The translations under genes and the position numbers were made by a program. A stretch of DNA of 64,000 nucleotides, taken from NCBI GenBank assembly GCA_026120185.1, contig JANUWF010002207.1, forward strand, positions 186,001-250,000, given 5' to 3'. Origin of the DNA: Voacanga thouarsii (lineage: Eukaryota; Streptophyta; Magnoliopsida; Gentianales; Apocynaceae). Of the stretch, positions 34,931-48,663 are shown piece after piece; positions within the stretch are counted from its first letter, which is position 1, and each line of letters begins with the position of its first letter. A model generated the notes under the pieces. That model was not told the DNA's origin, ran no database searches, and worked only from the letters and a program-made list of their open reading frames with translations.

Positions 34931-35299
34931 AAAACATCAAAGAAAATACAACGGAAAATTTTTCAGTTTTCTTAGCCACATCAACGAGAGGGTACTTACT
35001 TTTCTTTATTGATTGCAGATTAACCAAAAATTTGTTGGGTTGCATTGGATCTTGTTTTGGATGGGGAGAAGGAGGCACCAGCAGTTCGACCAGTATTGCC
35101 ACCAATCTTCTACTCCTTCACATCAAGAGTATCCAAGCTTCTTCTCTTCGTCTTCTAGTGTATGACTCTACCTTGTTCTTATGTTAGTTTGGCGAAAGCT
35201 TCTTCAAGATCCACTCCAAGAGTGAAAGGAGATAAGGAAGAAAAAATAAGAGAAAGAGTGGCTACATGTAGGATTTCTAAATTAATTAAAAAGACTAAA

Positions 35300-36957
35300 C
35301 ACAGAGAAAAATAGCAAGAAATCTAAGCCATGGATCACGGGTTTGCAGTAGAAACGGGAAAAAGAGAAGATCACGCTTATTACATCTTGAAGCCAGAATT
35401 AAAAATTTTTTTTGTTCCAAGAACGCAGGCGCGATCCAGATCACACAACCGGTTCATAGTAGCTCAACTAAAGTCCAAGAAAGAACTCCCTCTAATGATA
35501 ATCCACACAAGGTCGAACGCTCACAATCTCACAATTCTATGCTAGTAGAATTTAGGAGGCTAGGGTTTTGATTAATAAGAGAGAGACGGCTAGGGTTTGA
35601 TCAAAAGAGAGGCAGAGAAACGGTTTCTCTGTTATTGTGTGAATAGTCTGTGTCTCTTACCCTAAGGAAACCGTTTCCTTATATTTATAGATTTATAATT
35701 ACCGTAAATTGCAACTTAGTCCTTCAACGTCCAACTGTTAACAAATTGGTCCTTGAAGTTTACTTAATTACAATTAGGTCCCATGAAATATAAACTTATA
35801 ATTCACCTATAAATATATTCCCTTCTCTTAATTAACCCCACAATATTATCAAATAATATATTTGAGCACTCAAACCTTTATTGTGTGTGACCCATTAGGT
35901 TTCCTGGTCTTATTGGTAGTATAATATGAATTAATTCTAACAATATTAGAATTAATAATTCTTAATAAAATAAAGGAATAAATTTATTAATTCTCTAATT
36001 AATAAATCCATATTTAGCATATCAAGAGCGACATCTAGCAATGACTCTTAACCACCCAAAAGTCCAGAAAGTGAAATGGCTTGACATGAACCTTTCAATA
36101 GCAAATTATCAGTGCAATAAACTCCTTTCACCATACAATATCTCATCGGTCTAGAGCATGTAATTAGTGCCAACTCCCTCCAGAATATTATTAATTCTGG
36201 CCCGAATATTTTAGTACTTGTTCAAGAAATCCATGACTCGATATGTGTATCAATTGGAACTATTTCCATCACATAGTCGCCTTGGCCAAGGACTTCATGA
36301 GTAATGATTTCTACAAGTGGCCTTGAGATATACTCTCCTACTATTAGGAGTGGTGAATCCTTTATTGACTTTCTCAACTACTTTCGTTTACTTTACGTTG
36401 TAACCAATATCCATCCCATAGCAGTCCTAGATAAGACTCCAAAGATTAGAATCAAAGTACAACGCTCGTTAAACAAAGTACCTTGGAGATCTTAAGTCTA
36501 AGGATACTTGCACACTTGCTTTAATGAGATTCTATCACTGGCACTAAATAGTTATCCAAGTAATTGTCTCATAGCTAGGTCATCCAATGAACTTGTTCCA
36601 AATCAAGCATCCACACGTTAATCTTGAGTATCCCAATACTCACGGATATGAGAACCACCGCTTGATCCAATCAAGAGATATAACATGTGCCAGTCTTGGC
36701 GTATTAATAATGTCCCATCTTATTAATACTATGACTAGGGATTATTTAAGTACAAACACTGTATAGTGTAGTAGGAATCTCACATCATGATCTCTATCAT
36801 GATTTCCTTAACACTGTGTTGTGCTAGGGACTTTATCTAACGGTTTGTACACATATTTAGATATAACAATCAAACTAAAAGATAAAGAATGCCTCTTATT
36901 AATTTAATATGCAACATGCATGGTACAAGTGATTGCCTCTAGAGCACAACACTAACA
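35300..36957 (-). mobile_element. Solo LTR D4 (divergent copia D family), ~1658 bp
   Basis: Minus-strand start TGTTAGTGTTGTGCTCTAGAGG is at 36957. The body matches D2 and D3, including CTGGATCGCGCCT near the 3' part, but the last ~150 bp differ. Flanks CTAAA (35295-35299 and 36958-36962) are a candidate perfect target duplication, although the 3' end then lacks a clean CA. An alternative end at 35033 gives no duplication. A minus-strand TATA box lies at 35679-35690. Confidence 0.65.
35679..35690 (-). promoter_or_regulatory. TATA box of D4
   Basis: Minus-strand CTATAAATATAA lies directly before AGGAAACGGTTTCC. A counterpart in D3 is TATAAAG at 54260-54266 (minus). Confidence 0.5.
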
Positions 36958-39900
36958 CTAAACACAAGAGAGATAGCTAAGCTAAAACCCTACCTCTCTT
37001 CCCCTTATATTTTTGGCCAGCATAAGGTTTGATAAAGCCCTAATGGCTGAAAAACACTATGCCCCAATGGCCTTGGTGTTGTGCTCATAAACCAGTCCAG
37101 GACTGACCTAATCATTTTTATTAATTAATTATCTTTTCTGGGCTTCATTAAATATCCAAGACTAATTAATTAATTCTAATTGGACTCTTAATATATGTTA
37201 ACATATATCAACCCAATTAATTAATTTATTCTAGGCCAATTCTCTTAATTAATTAATTATATTTTCTAGGCATTATAAAAAACCCAAGACTAATTAATTA
37301 ATTTTAATTGGACTCTCAGAATAAATTTTATTTCTTTTCTAGATTATTATCCATTAAGACCAGATTATGTCTAAACAATATCAATGTAACTTAAGCTACT
37401 CCGGGAACTAAGAGATATATTATTCATGACTATTAAAATGACCAAAATGCCCTTACTATTAAATAGATGCATTTTACTATTTTAAATATTTCCATTTATC
37501 ACCATATGAAAATATTGACCTTAAGAATAATATTGCTAAAGTAATGTCTCCGAACTACATGTGAAATGACAAAAATACCCCTCTATGTAATACCCATCAA
37601 TGAGATATGATAAATGTACTAACACCCATCTCAAAGACATCTACCATCCTTAAATCTCGAGTCCAATAATCCATAACTCACTCAAATATACTTGCTTATC
37701 ATTGAAAGCTACCCAAAAGCACATATTCTAGAGTCACATTCTAGGGCCCTAGATTATTAGATTATCCTGGACAATCACAAGGGGGTTATTTAACTTCATA
37801 AAATGAAGCATAGAATGTAACACCCTACTACCAAGGCCCGCCAGGGCCTGGGATGTCGCCCCGTCCAAAGGACAATGGGTCTTTATAACTAGGTCACACA
37901 AATAAAATAACAGAATAAAAATAATAATTTAACTTAAAATTTATTACAACCCAAGAACAAATCGAAGAATACCAAAAACAAATCCGTAATAAAATTTATC
38001 CACTCTCATCTCCTCAAAGCACTAAAAAAAATAAATTATTAGAAAATCTTCCAAGGCAAGCAATATCTAGCTACACATTCCTACAACAGGATCGACTTGA
38101 AATCATGATAAAAATGGTGATGAGACAAAAATCTCAGTAACTCCGTGTATGCTTTGAGTGTCCAATGAAAATAGTTCGTGAATGCAATAAATACTGGCAA
38201 GCAATAAATATTAGTTAAAATTAATAGTGGTGTTTTAGATTTTTCAACCATACATAATCAATAAAATCAACCACTCAAAAGAAATGATCATGGGTTACCA
38301 CACGTTGGGCCCTATTACCGGTCAGAATGCCGACACTTTGTGCAAACTGACAAAAAAGGTAGGTGATCGGCCTACCGGGCAAGATACTCCTCATTTTCTA
38401 TACCCAAACAACAACCGGGTGTCCATTTTGGCAAAACACAATCACTTAACTAAAAAATAAACTGCTATCTTGGATCGGCATGACCTACTGGACTGACATC
38501 TTATCCGGGCAGGACTCACCCCTCAGAGGTGGCCACCTATTGAGAGACTTACCCTAACCCCTCAAAGACTAGCCCTAGCGGTCCACCCTTATTGAGTATT
38601 CAACGTTACTTATCCTACTTGGAAAAAATGAACAAAACACAGTTCCACTTGAAAATGGCAATTAAGGGTTTCCAAAGTCTTTGTCAAAATCAATTTTAGA
38701 AAGAGTTTTGAGTTTGAGTAAATCTGCTTATGGATTTTCAAATAATTGTTTGATTGAAATAAAGAAGGAGTCAATCCTCAATTGCCTTTACCGAAATGAG
38801 TGTCCATGCACTCTATATTTGGCTTGCTATAATAAATAGTTTGCTTCAAATAGGTTTTATTCAGGAGCTTACCTGATCCTTAACTCGAGATAACATAAAG
38901 GTCCTCAACAGCTGACCTAACCCCGCCAGGGTTAAAAATAAACCACAACCAAACTCAAGCCAATATCAACTTTCACAAATAAAACTAGCGCAACTCACTA
39001 CTACCATGATCCTAGTGTCCCAAGCTTTAAGGTCAAATAATAAATAAAAATGTTTATAAGCTAAGTCTAATTTGATATTTAAAATAATTAATGTTTTGGA
39101 AAATAGGTACTAATAAGTTGAAGGTTTAAATCTCACTAAGAATAATTTAGAGTTTGTTTAATGAAGAGTCCTAGGTGGTATTAAGTAAAATAATGATTTA
39201 TTAATAATTAATTATTTGAAAATAATTGATAACTAAAATTAGTTGAAAATAAATTTTAATGGGTCTTGATTGAAAGCTAATAAATAAATTTTAACAGGTT
39301 TTGTTCAAAAGATCATAATTGAAAGGTGATAAATTTTAATGATATTTATGAATATAAGACTTACAAAATTAATATTTTTACTTATTATAATTATTTTCAT
39401 AAAAGGCTTTATTTGATATTATAATTTTATATAATATCTATATATGTTTTATTTTCTAGTAAAGCTATTATTTATTTGACTAAAATATCCTTATTATATA
39501 TATATATTTATTTATTTATTTATTTATATATATAATAATCCAAATCTACCCTTCCTAGGGTTTTTCGAAATTACTAGAAAAATTCATAATATTAAACATT
39601 TTATTGAAGAAATAAAATTTAGCTAAGGGACAACTAGGTCATGATCATAATTGCACTTGCTAACAATAATCATGAACATAAAATCCCCTTCAATTCATCA
39701 AATCACCTAAAATCATGAATAAAAGCATGGATCTAAATTTATCAAGGCATGATCCAACCTCTACTAACATAAACATAATCATGGCTTCAATAATCATACA
39801 TGAATATGAATCCTATTCATCATAGATGACATAATCTCTAGCATACTTGATCACAGATACTACCTATGAGACATGCATTAAATCCTAAAAACACCATACA

Positions 39901-40210
39901 ATCAACGAAGATAATCAACTCGTGCATAAATCCTATCTCCATCATAAACACACATTTATTCATGCTTCAATCACAACAACACATGCTCAAATCCTATTCA
40001 TAATCCATCTCCTACCAATAACATCCTAGAGACATGAATCTAGAATTTAAAAGGAGGGTTGAAAAGGCTTACTTGATTGATGAGTACCTCGAAGGAGTTT
40101 CGAATGGATCTCAACTCTTAGATGTCTAAATCCGTCCAAGGAAGATGAAGAAAGCATGGCCATTGGTGAAGAATCATTCGGCCAAGAAGAAGAGAGTGTT
40201 CGGCCAAGAC

Positions 40211-40275
40211 AGAGAGAGAGAGAGAGAGAGATAGAGAGAGAGAAAAGAGGAGAAGAGAGTCCATTAGCATGCTTA

Positions 40276-40310
<35 letters not shown>
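40211..40310. repeat. (GA)n and (AT)n microsatellites in A3
   Basis: GA run 40211-40243 and AT run 40279-40310, in the same order and position as in A1 and A'. An additional AT/ATTT-rich patch lies at about 39495-39535. Confidence 0.95.
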
Positions 40311-40313
<3 letters not shown>

Positions 40314-41894
40314 TTAGAGATCAAAGATTAGTGAAGATGAAGTTATTTGAACAAACCTAACTTAAATGTGTTCTTGAGCCTTCACAAAATATCTGATTTT
40401 TTATCCGAAAGAGCAAGTTGGATTTTGGAGTTTGATGTTAAAAATGATATGGATGGACTCACGGCAGTGAGTAGATGAAATCTGGAATTTTGGGAAGGAG
40501 TTTGACGTGGTTTGGAGAGGTATTAGGTGAAAGAAATGAATAGGTGTTCTTGGTGTTCTATGTGTGCTTGAAGGTTGAAGAGAATGGAGGAATTTTGGGT
40601 TTATGGCTGCCGAAATTACGTGTGTGTAGTGGTCGAATTGTTTGTGTAGTTTAGGAAGATGATTTATCTGGTTTGAAAGGAAAAGGAAAGGCTGGTTGTT
40701 GAAATCCTAAAAGAATATTTTTGGGGATCAAATTTGGAAACAAAATATAGCAAGAATATCTTTGTTCAATGGAAGCTTTTTTGAGCTGCTATGGCCGAAT
40801 TGTTGCTCTGTGATTTGGCTGGATGAAAGCTAGTTGAAGAAGGTTAATGGTGGTCGAAAAGAAGGAATGTAATGGTGAAGGAAAGACCTGGTTGTTTATG
40901 GAAGGTTGCTAAATTAAGATTGCTGGAATTTTGGTATCTAATCAAGGCATGATTGCAGTAATTTGTTGGAGATATTTTAGGGCAGCCATGACTGGTTTTT
41001 CATGCAGAAGCTTGGGGAAGACAATAGAGTTCAGTTCATGGCTGTTTAAGAGTGGTTTGAACAAAAAGAAGCGGAAGATTTCGGACATGGCTGAAGTGGA
41101 AACAAGACTGGAAAAATTCTAGACGGGATTTTTGCAAGTGCTGGAATTTTTCTGGGCAGTTTTGGCTGCCATTTTCCAGTTAGCTTGTAGAGAGTTTGAA
41201 GGAGATTTTAGAGGCCTTCCATGGCTGGTTTCCAGCCTGCTTCATGGAGGAAAAATGTGGCTAATGAGCTGGGAAAAAATTGGAAGAAAATAGCTTGGTT
41301 GAAGACCACCAAAGCTACGATTTTAACCAGAAAATTTTCTGGTTTTGCACAGCATTTGTGCAGCCTGAAATTAACCAGAAAATTTCAGATTTTAAGCTGA
41401 TCAAAAGGGCCATTTTCTAGTAGCATTTGGCAGGGAATAATGGCTGAGAATTTTGACACCTTGAAGGCACAAGAAGCTGGAACATTTCAGTTCATTACAT
41501 GAAGGAAAATGAACCTAGCTAGAGTGAAGTTTAGATGGTTCACTAGGGGAATTAATTCTCTTGGAACCTTCCCCATCTCTTCTATATTTTCGGTCGGTCT
41601 TTCACTAAGACATTTTGAACCTTCAAAGCCACAGCACATTACTGAAATTTCTGGAATGAAAACTGGCTAGAACAAATTTATCCAATCTAACGAATTAAGA
41701 ATTAGGAAAAAATAAAGATCAAGAAGGAATGAATTCCCTTAGGAATTTTTTTGTAGGGCACAAGAATAGGATTATGATACTCCTATCATGTCTCTCCTAG
41801 GACAACACCTGTACTCTACTCTAAAGCTCTTAAAGCCGAAAATATCACTTCCCAAGCAAAAATAAAATTTAATCATGCTAAAGCTCCAATGATG

Positions 41895-41948
41895 GAATTT
41901 GAACCCAAGACCTCAAGAATTAATTCCAAAGCTCTAACTACTAAACCA
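41895..41948 (-). other. tRNA-like A/B-box module in A3
   Basis: Minus-strand A box TGGTTTAGTAG (41948-41938) and B box GGTTCAAATTC (41905-41895), 253 bp from the LTR start. Confidence 0.6.
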
Positions 41949-42753
41949 CAACAACTCTTGTCCTTATTTTCTCTCTAAAGTATTTTTCCTACTTAATCCT
42001 CAAGTTATCTCTGTATTTTCACCTCAAGCAAAAATTATCATTTTGCCCTTCTTACTCAATAATCATCTCCAAGCCCTCTAGACTAGAAAACACAAATCCA
42101 AAGCACATAAAATCATATAAAAATATATTTAAACATGCAATAAAGGATAATATGCATCCCAACGCCCTTAGTCTAAGGTTGGTTTCGATTGGGGTTTCAC
42201 ATAGAAACTATGTAGCTTAAGTCCATCTTAACTAAGTAGAGTAATATACCTAATGTATGTGGTTATTGATCTCACCCAACAGATATCAAAGTACAAGACC
42301 CTAGTTTCACCAGACTACTAACCCATACTCAAGTATTAAGGTATCTGTACATACTGCAGTAGTAATAGTCTGATTTCTATAATTATAATATTTTAAGAGA
42401 GATTACTTCAGGTCCAATTCTATGTATTCAAAATACGTTTATGCCAATGATGTGATTGAACTACTCACTGATTCAAGATTAACCATTCCTTATTGGAACT
42501 CATGCCATAATAGTCTTATCTTGATAAAATGTCTAATTCCATCAAACGACTAAGAACTCAATTTTACTTGTATGACAAGTACCCATGGTCTATACCTTAC
42601 TATGAAGAACGACCTAATATATAGACCATTACTTGTCACACCTGGACCTTAAATGTGCAATAATATAAGAAACAAACCAAATTGAACAAATAAACATTTT
42701 CTTTCAATATATTTACACAAAATACAAATTCTTTAAGGGCATACTCTCCAACA

Positions 42754-43560
42754 ACCTCCTACTTGCACTACAAAAGACTAAGAAAGTCCATAAGTTCCTA
42801 CCCTTATGACATCTAAGTGTCTGCGAAACATCTTTTCTAACAAATGATTGGTAAAGGGATCTGCCAGATTGTTGACAGAGGAAATCTGATCAACCACAAT
42901 CTCCCATTTCTGGATGAACTCCTAGAAGAGGTGATACTTCCTCTCTATGTGCTTACCTTTCCTATAGTTTCGATGTTCCTTGTATTGTAACACAGCTCCA
43001 GTGTTGTCACAATAAATCGTGACAGGCCTATCCATATGTGGTACTACTCTAAGTTCTGTGAGTAACTTCTGAAGCCATACAGCTTCTTTAGAAGCTTCTG
43101 AAGCAACAACTTACTAGCTTCTATTATAGAATTTGTAATGTAGGATTGCTTGATACTTCTTCTCGAAATAGCTCCTCCACAAAAATGGAAGACATATCCA
43201 CAGTGGATTTTTATTCATCTTTATCCTCCTGGAGTTTTAAGTATGTGTTATCGGTAGGAACTAAATCATCAGTATGGTATACAAGCATATAATCTCTTGT
43301 TTTCTTGAGATATTTTACTTCATGGTTAACGACTTGCCAGTGAGCTTCCCCTGGGTTTGACTGATATCTACTGACCATACCTATTGTAAAGTAGATATTT
43401 GGCGTAGTACAAAGCATAGCATACATGAGACTTCCCACAGCTGAAGCATAAGGGATCCTGCTCATTTTTTGCTTGTCATCCTGTGTCTGAGGACATTGCT
43501 TAGAAGATAAGGATAATCCATGTCTAAAAGGTATAGTGGCCCCTTTATATTGATCCGTGT
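42754..43560 (-). pseudogene. 3' end of copia pol (RNase H) of F2
   Basis: Read on the minus strand, the segment has FRHGLSLSSKQCPQT near 43490-43540, then MSRIPYASAVGSLMYAMLCT (from 43465) and VSRYQSNPGEAHW. These are hallmark motifs of the RT/RNase H junction of Ty1/copia, and the order is correct for a leftward element whose 3' LTR begins at 42753. After about 43230 the frame decays. Pol upstream of 43560 is absent, so F2 is 5'-truncated. Confidence 0.88.
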
Positions 43561-44747
43561 TGTATGATTAGGGTTAAAATCACCATTCTTTTCCAAGTTA
43601 TTTGAGGTTGGTTTAAGATGCATTTATTTTAATAACTAGGAATATTCCTTCCTGTTTGACATTTTACTTGCAAAATGTGTTTTTGGCAAATATGTGTAGA
43701 TTTAAATTAATATCCTGCAAAAAGTACACATAACCAGAGTAGACCTGGCGCTGAGCCCAGCTAAGGGACCAGGCGACGGGTCTATTCTACTCCAACAGAA
43801 GAAATTGAGCTAACATTAGGAGAGGTTTCCAGAACAGACCTGGCGCCAGGTCTGGCAAGTGCACTAGCCCTGGACCCAGACTATTTAACAAGGAGAAACG
43901 ACCAAAAATAGAGCAAAAATAGGGGAAGAACATAGTGCACATAGCGTTAGGTGGGTCGAAGGTACCCGGTGCTAAGTATGCATTAGAGGCGAATATTCTG
44001 TCCACGGAATTAGGGCTTATCCAATGATTTTGGTATTTGTCTACTCATACTCGACTAAGATTTCCTCATCCACGAAATTGTCATCCAAAAGGCTTATAAA
44101 AGTATAAGAAAACACAAGGGTTGGAGATATACACGAGAGAGAGGTGAATTAAAGAGTATAAATTCTAAATCTCTCATTGAAGTACGAATTTACCCAAATC
44201 AATGAGATTGTTCACAGTGGTCTCCAAGAAAGAAGAAAGAGGCTTGTCTATGAGTGCTTCATTTTCTCTTTATCTTCTTTTCCTTTACCAACGATGTATT
44301 CAATATTTTGATTGTAATTAAATATTATTTTGGGATGCATGATGTTATGTTAATTTAGTTCTTTGATTAATTAATTACCATATTTGGTGTTTGATTACTT
44401 GATTTCGTTGGATAATGATGCAAATTCTTCTAATTGACTTGAGACGACGATGTTAGGAGTTTCATTGCATTAATTTCGTATTTGTCTAATCTTAATGGAC
44501 TTGAGTGACGAAGTTAAGGATATAGGACTAAGTAATCAAAGATTAGTTGATTTTCCCTCGAGCAAATGGCTATTACCTAATTTCATGTTTAGAAGGAATG
44601 GAGCTTAATGCACGTTTCGGTTATATTAGCTTTATTGGCAAATCTGTGAATTTGATAAAAATATAGGATTCCTTGGTTTGGGAAATGAAGTGGTATTTAT
44701 CTAAATAGAATCATGATTTGTGAAACGATTGAATTTTACTTTATATT
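43561..44747 (+). repeat. LTR fragment H with TATA box and GC-rich palindrome
   Basis: This is a non-coding stretch between F2 and B2. A 20-bp palindrome CAGACCTGGCGCCAGGTCTG lies at 43835-43854, with related AGACCTGGCGC sequence near 43742. A good TATA box lies at 44095-44102, followed by a purine-rich leader. This layout resembles Athila/Tat LTRs (compare LTR E), but I have no second copy to prove it. It is cut at 44747 by B2. Confidence 0.45.
44095..44102 (+). promoter_or_regulatory. TATA box of fragment H
   Basis: TATAAAAG within GGCTTATAAAAGTATAAG, about 240 bp downstream of the GC-rich palindrome. Confidence 0.5.
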
Positions 44748-47700
44748 TGTAATGTCCCATATTTTAATCATTGATTGGACACTACTTGTGATAGGATAAG
44801 AATTTATATCAATGGTTAGAATAAAAGATGATTGGTATAATAAGAGGAGTATTCTGGTATAATAATATCTTGTTGGGACCTAGATATAAATATTAGATTT
44901 GTTCTACCCGTACCCTAAATCTTTGGAAGGCTACTATTATTATTAAAATAAGAATTTAAGAGTACACTGAGATGAGAAACTTATTAGTGTAATGAAATGC
45001 ACGTTTTTTGTTTGAATTATGCTATCCAAGTTATCAGGGGCATTTTTGTCATTTTGACTGCTCTCGCGACTTTGACCACAAATTTGACCAAACTAAGAAG
45101 GAATTGAAGAATTTATGTACTACCAATGGATTCTGTAGAATTTTTAGAGTTGAATGGTGAAGTAAAATATTTTTCCATTCCGGACCCGATTTTAGCCATT
45201 TCTGAGAAAAAGTAGAAATGCGGGTAAAACTTGGACGTGTGGCACTATGTGATTGGTGGATAGGGACATGTGTCACAATATGAGAGGCTGTATGAGATTT
45301 TGTACAAGATAAAGCTTATCAAATAAGTTTAACGAAATAAAAAAAAATGGTGGACAAATGAAATTGCGACACGTGGTGGATGGCCCACAATTTGTGACCA
45401 AATGGTCACCAATTTGGACCAACAGTGGTGGTTAAGGAGCTAAAAAACAGCCAGATTTCGTGCTTAAGGAGTAGGGAAGGAAGAGAGAAAGAAAAGTAAA
45501 GAAAAGCTAGAGAAAATTAGGGAGAAAAAAGAAAAATGAGAGAGAAAGAAAGATGTTTGTATGTTCCTGGTGTGTTCTTGGAGAAAAATCAAGCTAAACG
45601 ATCCCACATACAAGGTAAAAGTCTATACTTCAAGAATTAAAGTCATAGATCTCTATACGGTGATTATATTGATATAAATTTTTACATGAAAACAAGATTT
45701 AATGACTTGATTTTGGATCAAACTAGGGTTTGTGAAGTTTTTGTGTATGAACCTTGTATATGTTTTTTTAAGTGCCAGCTGCCTAAGGGGTTTTGCATGA
45801 TGTTTTGTCTGAAGAAGAACTAAATAATTTTGGTGTCTTAATGAGTTGTTTCCGATTGAGGAGATGATGATCAAAGTAGAGTAAAAATAGAATTTACTTG
45901 GTTGGAAAAATGGATTATACTAGCCCTTGATTAGAAAGGATGAATTTGCATTGAATAAGTATGATTCTTGTGAGCCATTGAAATTTAAAGATGATTTGAA
46001 GGAAAATTGAATGAATTAATGGTTCCAAGATATTAAAGACCGACGAAGAATAAAGGAAAGCATGAAAGTGCAATTGAGGTAAAACTACTGGGGCTTTTTT
46101 GCCCTTTCTTGTGTTATGGGAAATAGATCTCTAAAAAAGGCCAAAATAAAATTAAATTTAAGTGTCTTACAGTCATTTTGGTATATCATAGAGCCAAATC
46201 GAAGTTGTGGATTGAATGTTATGTGCAAAACAAAATCATGTGTTAAGCAGTCAAATTCCAGAAAAATGAGTCCGAAAATGGATGAACTTAAGGATGGTTA
46301 ATGGTGTGATTTTGGATGAAATAAATGGGAAATATGAAGTGAATCCCTTGTATATGGAGGGATAAAGGATGTGGGAAAAGGAAAATAAAAGAATAGATCA
46401 AATGATGAAAAATGATGTGAACAAAAGTTGAACATTTTCCTTAACTGTCGGATAAACGTCAGTTGGACCTCGGCCCATCGTCGAGCACACCGGCTAGACG
46501 TCGGCTACCTATCGGGCACGTTGGCTAGAAGTTGGCTAACCATCGGCTATTTTTCAGCTAATAGAATGTTAAAAGTGGTGGAAAATATGGTTGAACAGTT
46601 GTAAATGGAAAGAGGTTAGTTAGGAGACCAGGTGAGTCCCTTTGACTTCTAAAACCTTTTGAAGGCTAGTGTGCTTTGTTTTTCCATGAAATGCTATGTT
46701 TTATATTGTTTTGGAAATCCCTGAATATGTTTAAGTTTTACTTGAGCAAGATTCATTTTTTATGCTATTTAGGGCTTGAATAAATTTCATGATTAACTAG
46801 GAAACCTTAATGGATGATTAAAGTATAGTTTTGTGAATTTAGTCCTTTTTTTGATGAAATGTTTAGGATTTTCGAAAAATGAAAATTTTGGAATCGGGTA
46901 TTCATAAATTGATTGGAGTGCCCTTATTGGAACATTTTATGGAAATATGTTTGGAAACTTTGAATTTAATCCTCATTTGGGGATTAAAATTCTAGATTTC
47001 TTGAAATGATTTTCGTTTGGAATCGGGTATTTGAAAAATAATCCAAATGTCCTTATCGGAATGTTAACGAAAACTTTTGGAATTGGGTATTCTGTAAATG
47101 ACCGAAATACCCTTATTAGAACTTTTGAGAATACTTTTTAAATCAGGTAAGGGTAAAATGACCCGAATACTCTCATAAAGTCTTTTGCAATCAGGTATGG
47201 GTAAAATTACATGAATACCTTCGGAAATGACTTTTGTGATTGAGTACAGGGAAAATGACTGGATATTCTTGGAAACATGTTTTGATGTGTGAACAGAACT
47301 CTTTATCTTGTTTCAACAATTTTGAAAAGAATCTCTGGTGATGAGATTGACCTTTGGAAAATGATTTTTTGTCCCTTGAAATTGTTTTATTGGCCTAATG
47401 TGCCATGGAATGGATTGATTGGCTTTGCGGAGCCTATGTGAATAATGATCTGACTTGCGAGTCTGTGGGATCAAATTCTGGAAAGTATTATTTTGCCTAA
47501 AAAATATTTTGATTTGAAAATCCTTCGGGATCAGATAACCCTCTGGCTTGTTCAGTCTGACGGGGATGGTATTGTTAACATTGAGTGCTTAGCAAGGAAT
47601 TTGATCTTTGTACTAGCCTACGTTAGCGTTAGACGACCCTAGTAACCTGGCCTAATTCTAGTGATTGTCTTACTCCGAATGGGGTGACAGGACATTGAGG

Positions 47701-48588
47701 TGAGTCATCTTAGCTAGCCGTTTAGCACCTGGTAATTGCCGCATCTGCAGCCGCTTCTTATTTTTATGTCATTCGCTGGATGCCAGGCGGGGACACTCAG
47801 TGCGTTTGACTCTTTGCTTCCTCGATGGTGAGTAACATCAGGATTGGTACCCCTGGCTTATGGTGGCAAGTAAAAGATTGTGTGCTGTGGTGTATGCTGC
47901 AGTATACTGGAACAGAAGTACATTGCGGTATACTTATTCTAGTAACATAAGGTTAAGTACTAGAGGCTGCAATCTCAATACAATGATGTATGGCACCGAA
48001 GGCAAGGACTACGAGACTCGTATGTGGATACAGGCCGACCTTCTGTTGGAGAAGTGCTTGTTATTTGAAAAAATTGGGGCAATGATTTGAAATTAAAATA
48101 TAATTTTTAAAAAATGATTGAGTTTTGAATAAACTCTTCATTAAAGAGTTTTGGAGTCATTTCCAGTGAACAAATGAAATGCTATTCCATAAAAGTATTA
48201 TGTAGTCTGTCTCTTTGATGAAGAACTACCATACACGGGACTCACTAGGTAATTTTTCACTAACACTTGTCTTTTATCTTACTCTTTTTGTAGGATCCGG
48301 CATTGAGCAGACCTATAGATAGAGGACGATACCACAGTGACAGCATAATTGGTTCGGATATTTCCCTTTTGGATAATGTACCTTATTACTGATGTTGAAT
48401 TGAAAATTTCACGTATGGGATTCTTTTTTATATATGTGTACGTGACCATCATTATGGGTAGTTGTGTGGATCTGGACCGTACATACTCTATTGGTTTTTT
48501 GTTATAGAGACCCCTTGTCTAGGTAGCTGGATGGGATGACACTCGATGTTGATATGCTTCTGTTGTTACCTTTAGTAGGGGTGTTACA
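44748..48588 (+). repeat. 5' LTR of chromovirus B2, 3841 bp
   Basis: It begins TGTAATGTCCC and ends GGGGTGTTACA, followed after two bases by the primer site. Its first 2.8 kb is repeated at 61230-64000 and most of its first 2.4 kb in B1. It includes TATAGAGACCCCTTGTC at 48503-48519. No gene is seen in it. Confidence 0.92.
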
Positions 48589-48590
48589 AT

Positions 48591-48603
48591 TGGTATCAGA
48601 ACC
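48591..48603 (+). other. Primer binding site of B2
   Basis: TGGTATCAGAACC, the iMet-type site, starts two bases after the LTR. Confidence 0.9.
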
Positions 48604-48663
48604 TAGTTTCATTGAACTACGGTATCGTCATAGGGATTGATAGAACTCTTTTATTGTGGAAGT

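Larger units (their letters stand above)
37816..42201 (-). mobile_element. Solo LTR A3 (chromovirus family A), 4386 bp
   Basis: It runs from TGTAACACCC (37816) to GGGGTTTCACA (42201), flanked by a perfect duplication TAGAA (37811-37815 and 42202-42206). Length and order match A'. It contains the (GA)n/(AT)n block at 40211-40310, the palindrome variant at 38592-38603 and the tRNA-like module at 41895-41948. It has no internal domains. It is inserted in copia LTR F2. Confidence 0.95.
35033..42753 (-). repeat. Copia LTR F2, interrupted by D4 and A3
   Basis: On the minus strand the LTR starts TGTTGGAGAGTATGCCC at 42753 and may end CAACCCAACA at 35033. Removing A3 and D4 with their duplications leaves about 1.67 kb, a normal Angela/BARE LTR size. 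No primer site is recognisable left of 35033, so that end is tentative. Segment 36958-37815 is plain AT-rich LTR; 42202-42753 matches F1. Confidence 0.6.

Noticed and set aside
35033..36957. 35033 as the 3' end of solo LTR D4
   Set aside because: That end gives no target duplication, while 35295-35299 and 36958-36962 share CTAAA and give a family-typical length. The ACCCAACA at 35033 fits the F2 LTR end better, though still tentatively.
43211..43465. A small host gene
   Set aside because: Its peptide is the classic copia RNase H-region motif next to a copia LTR start.
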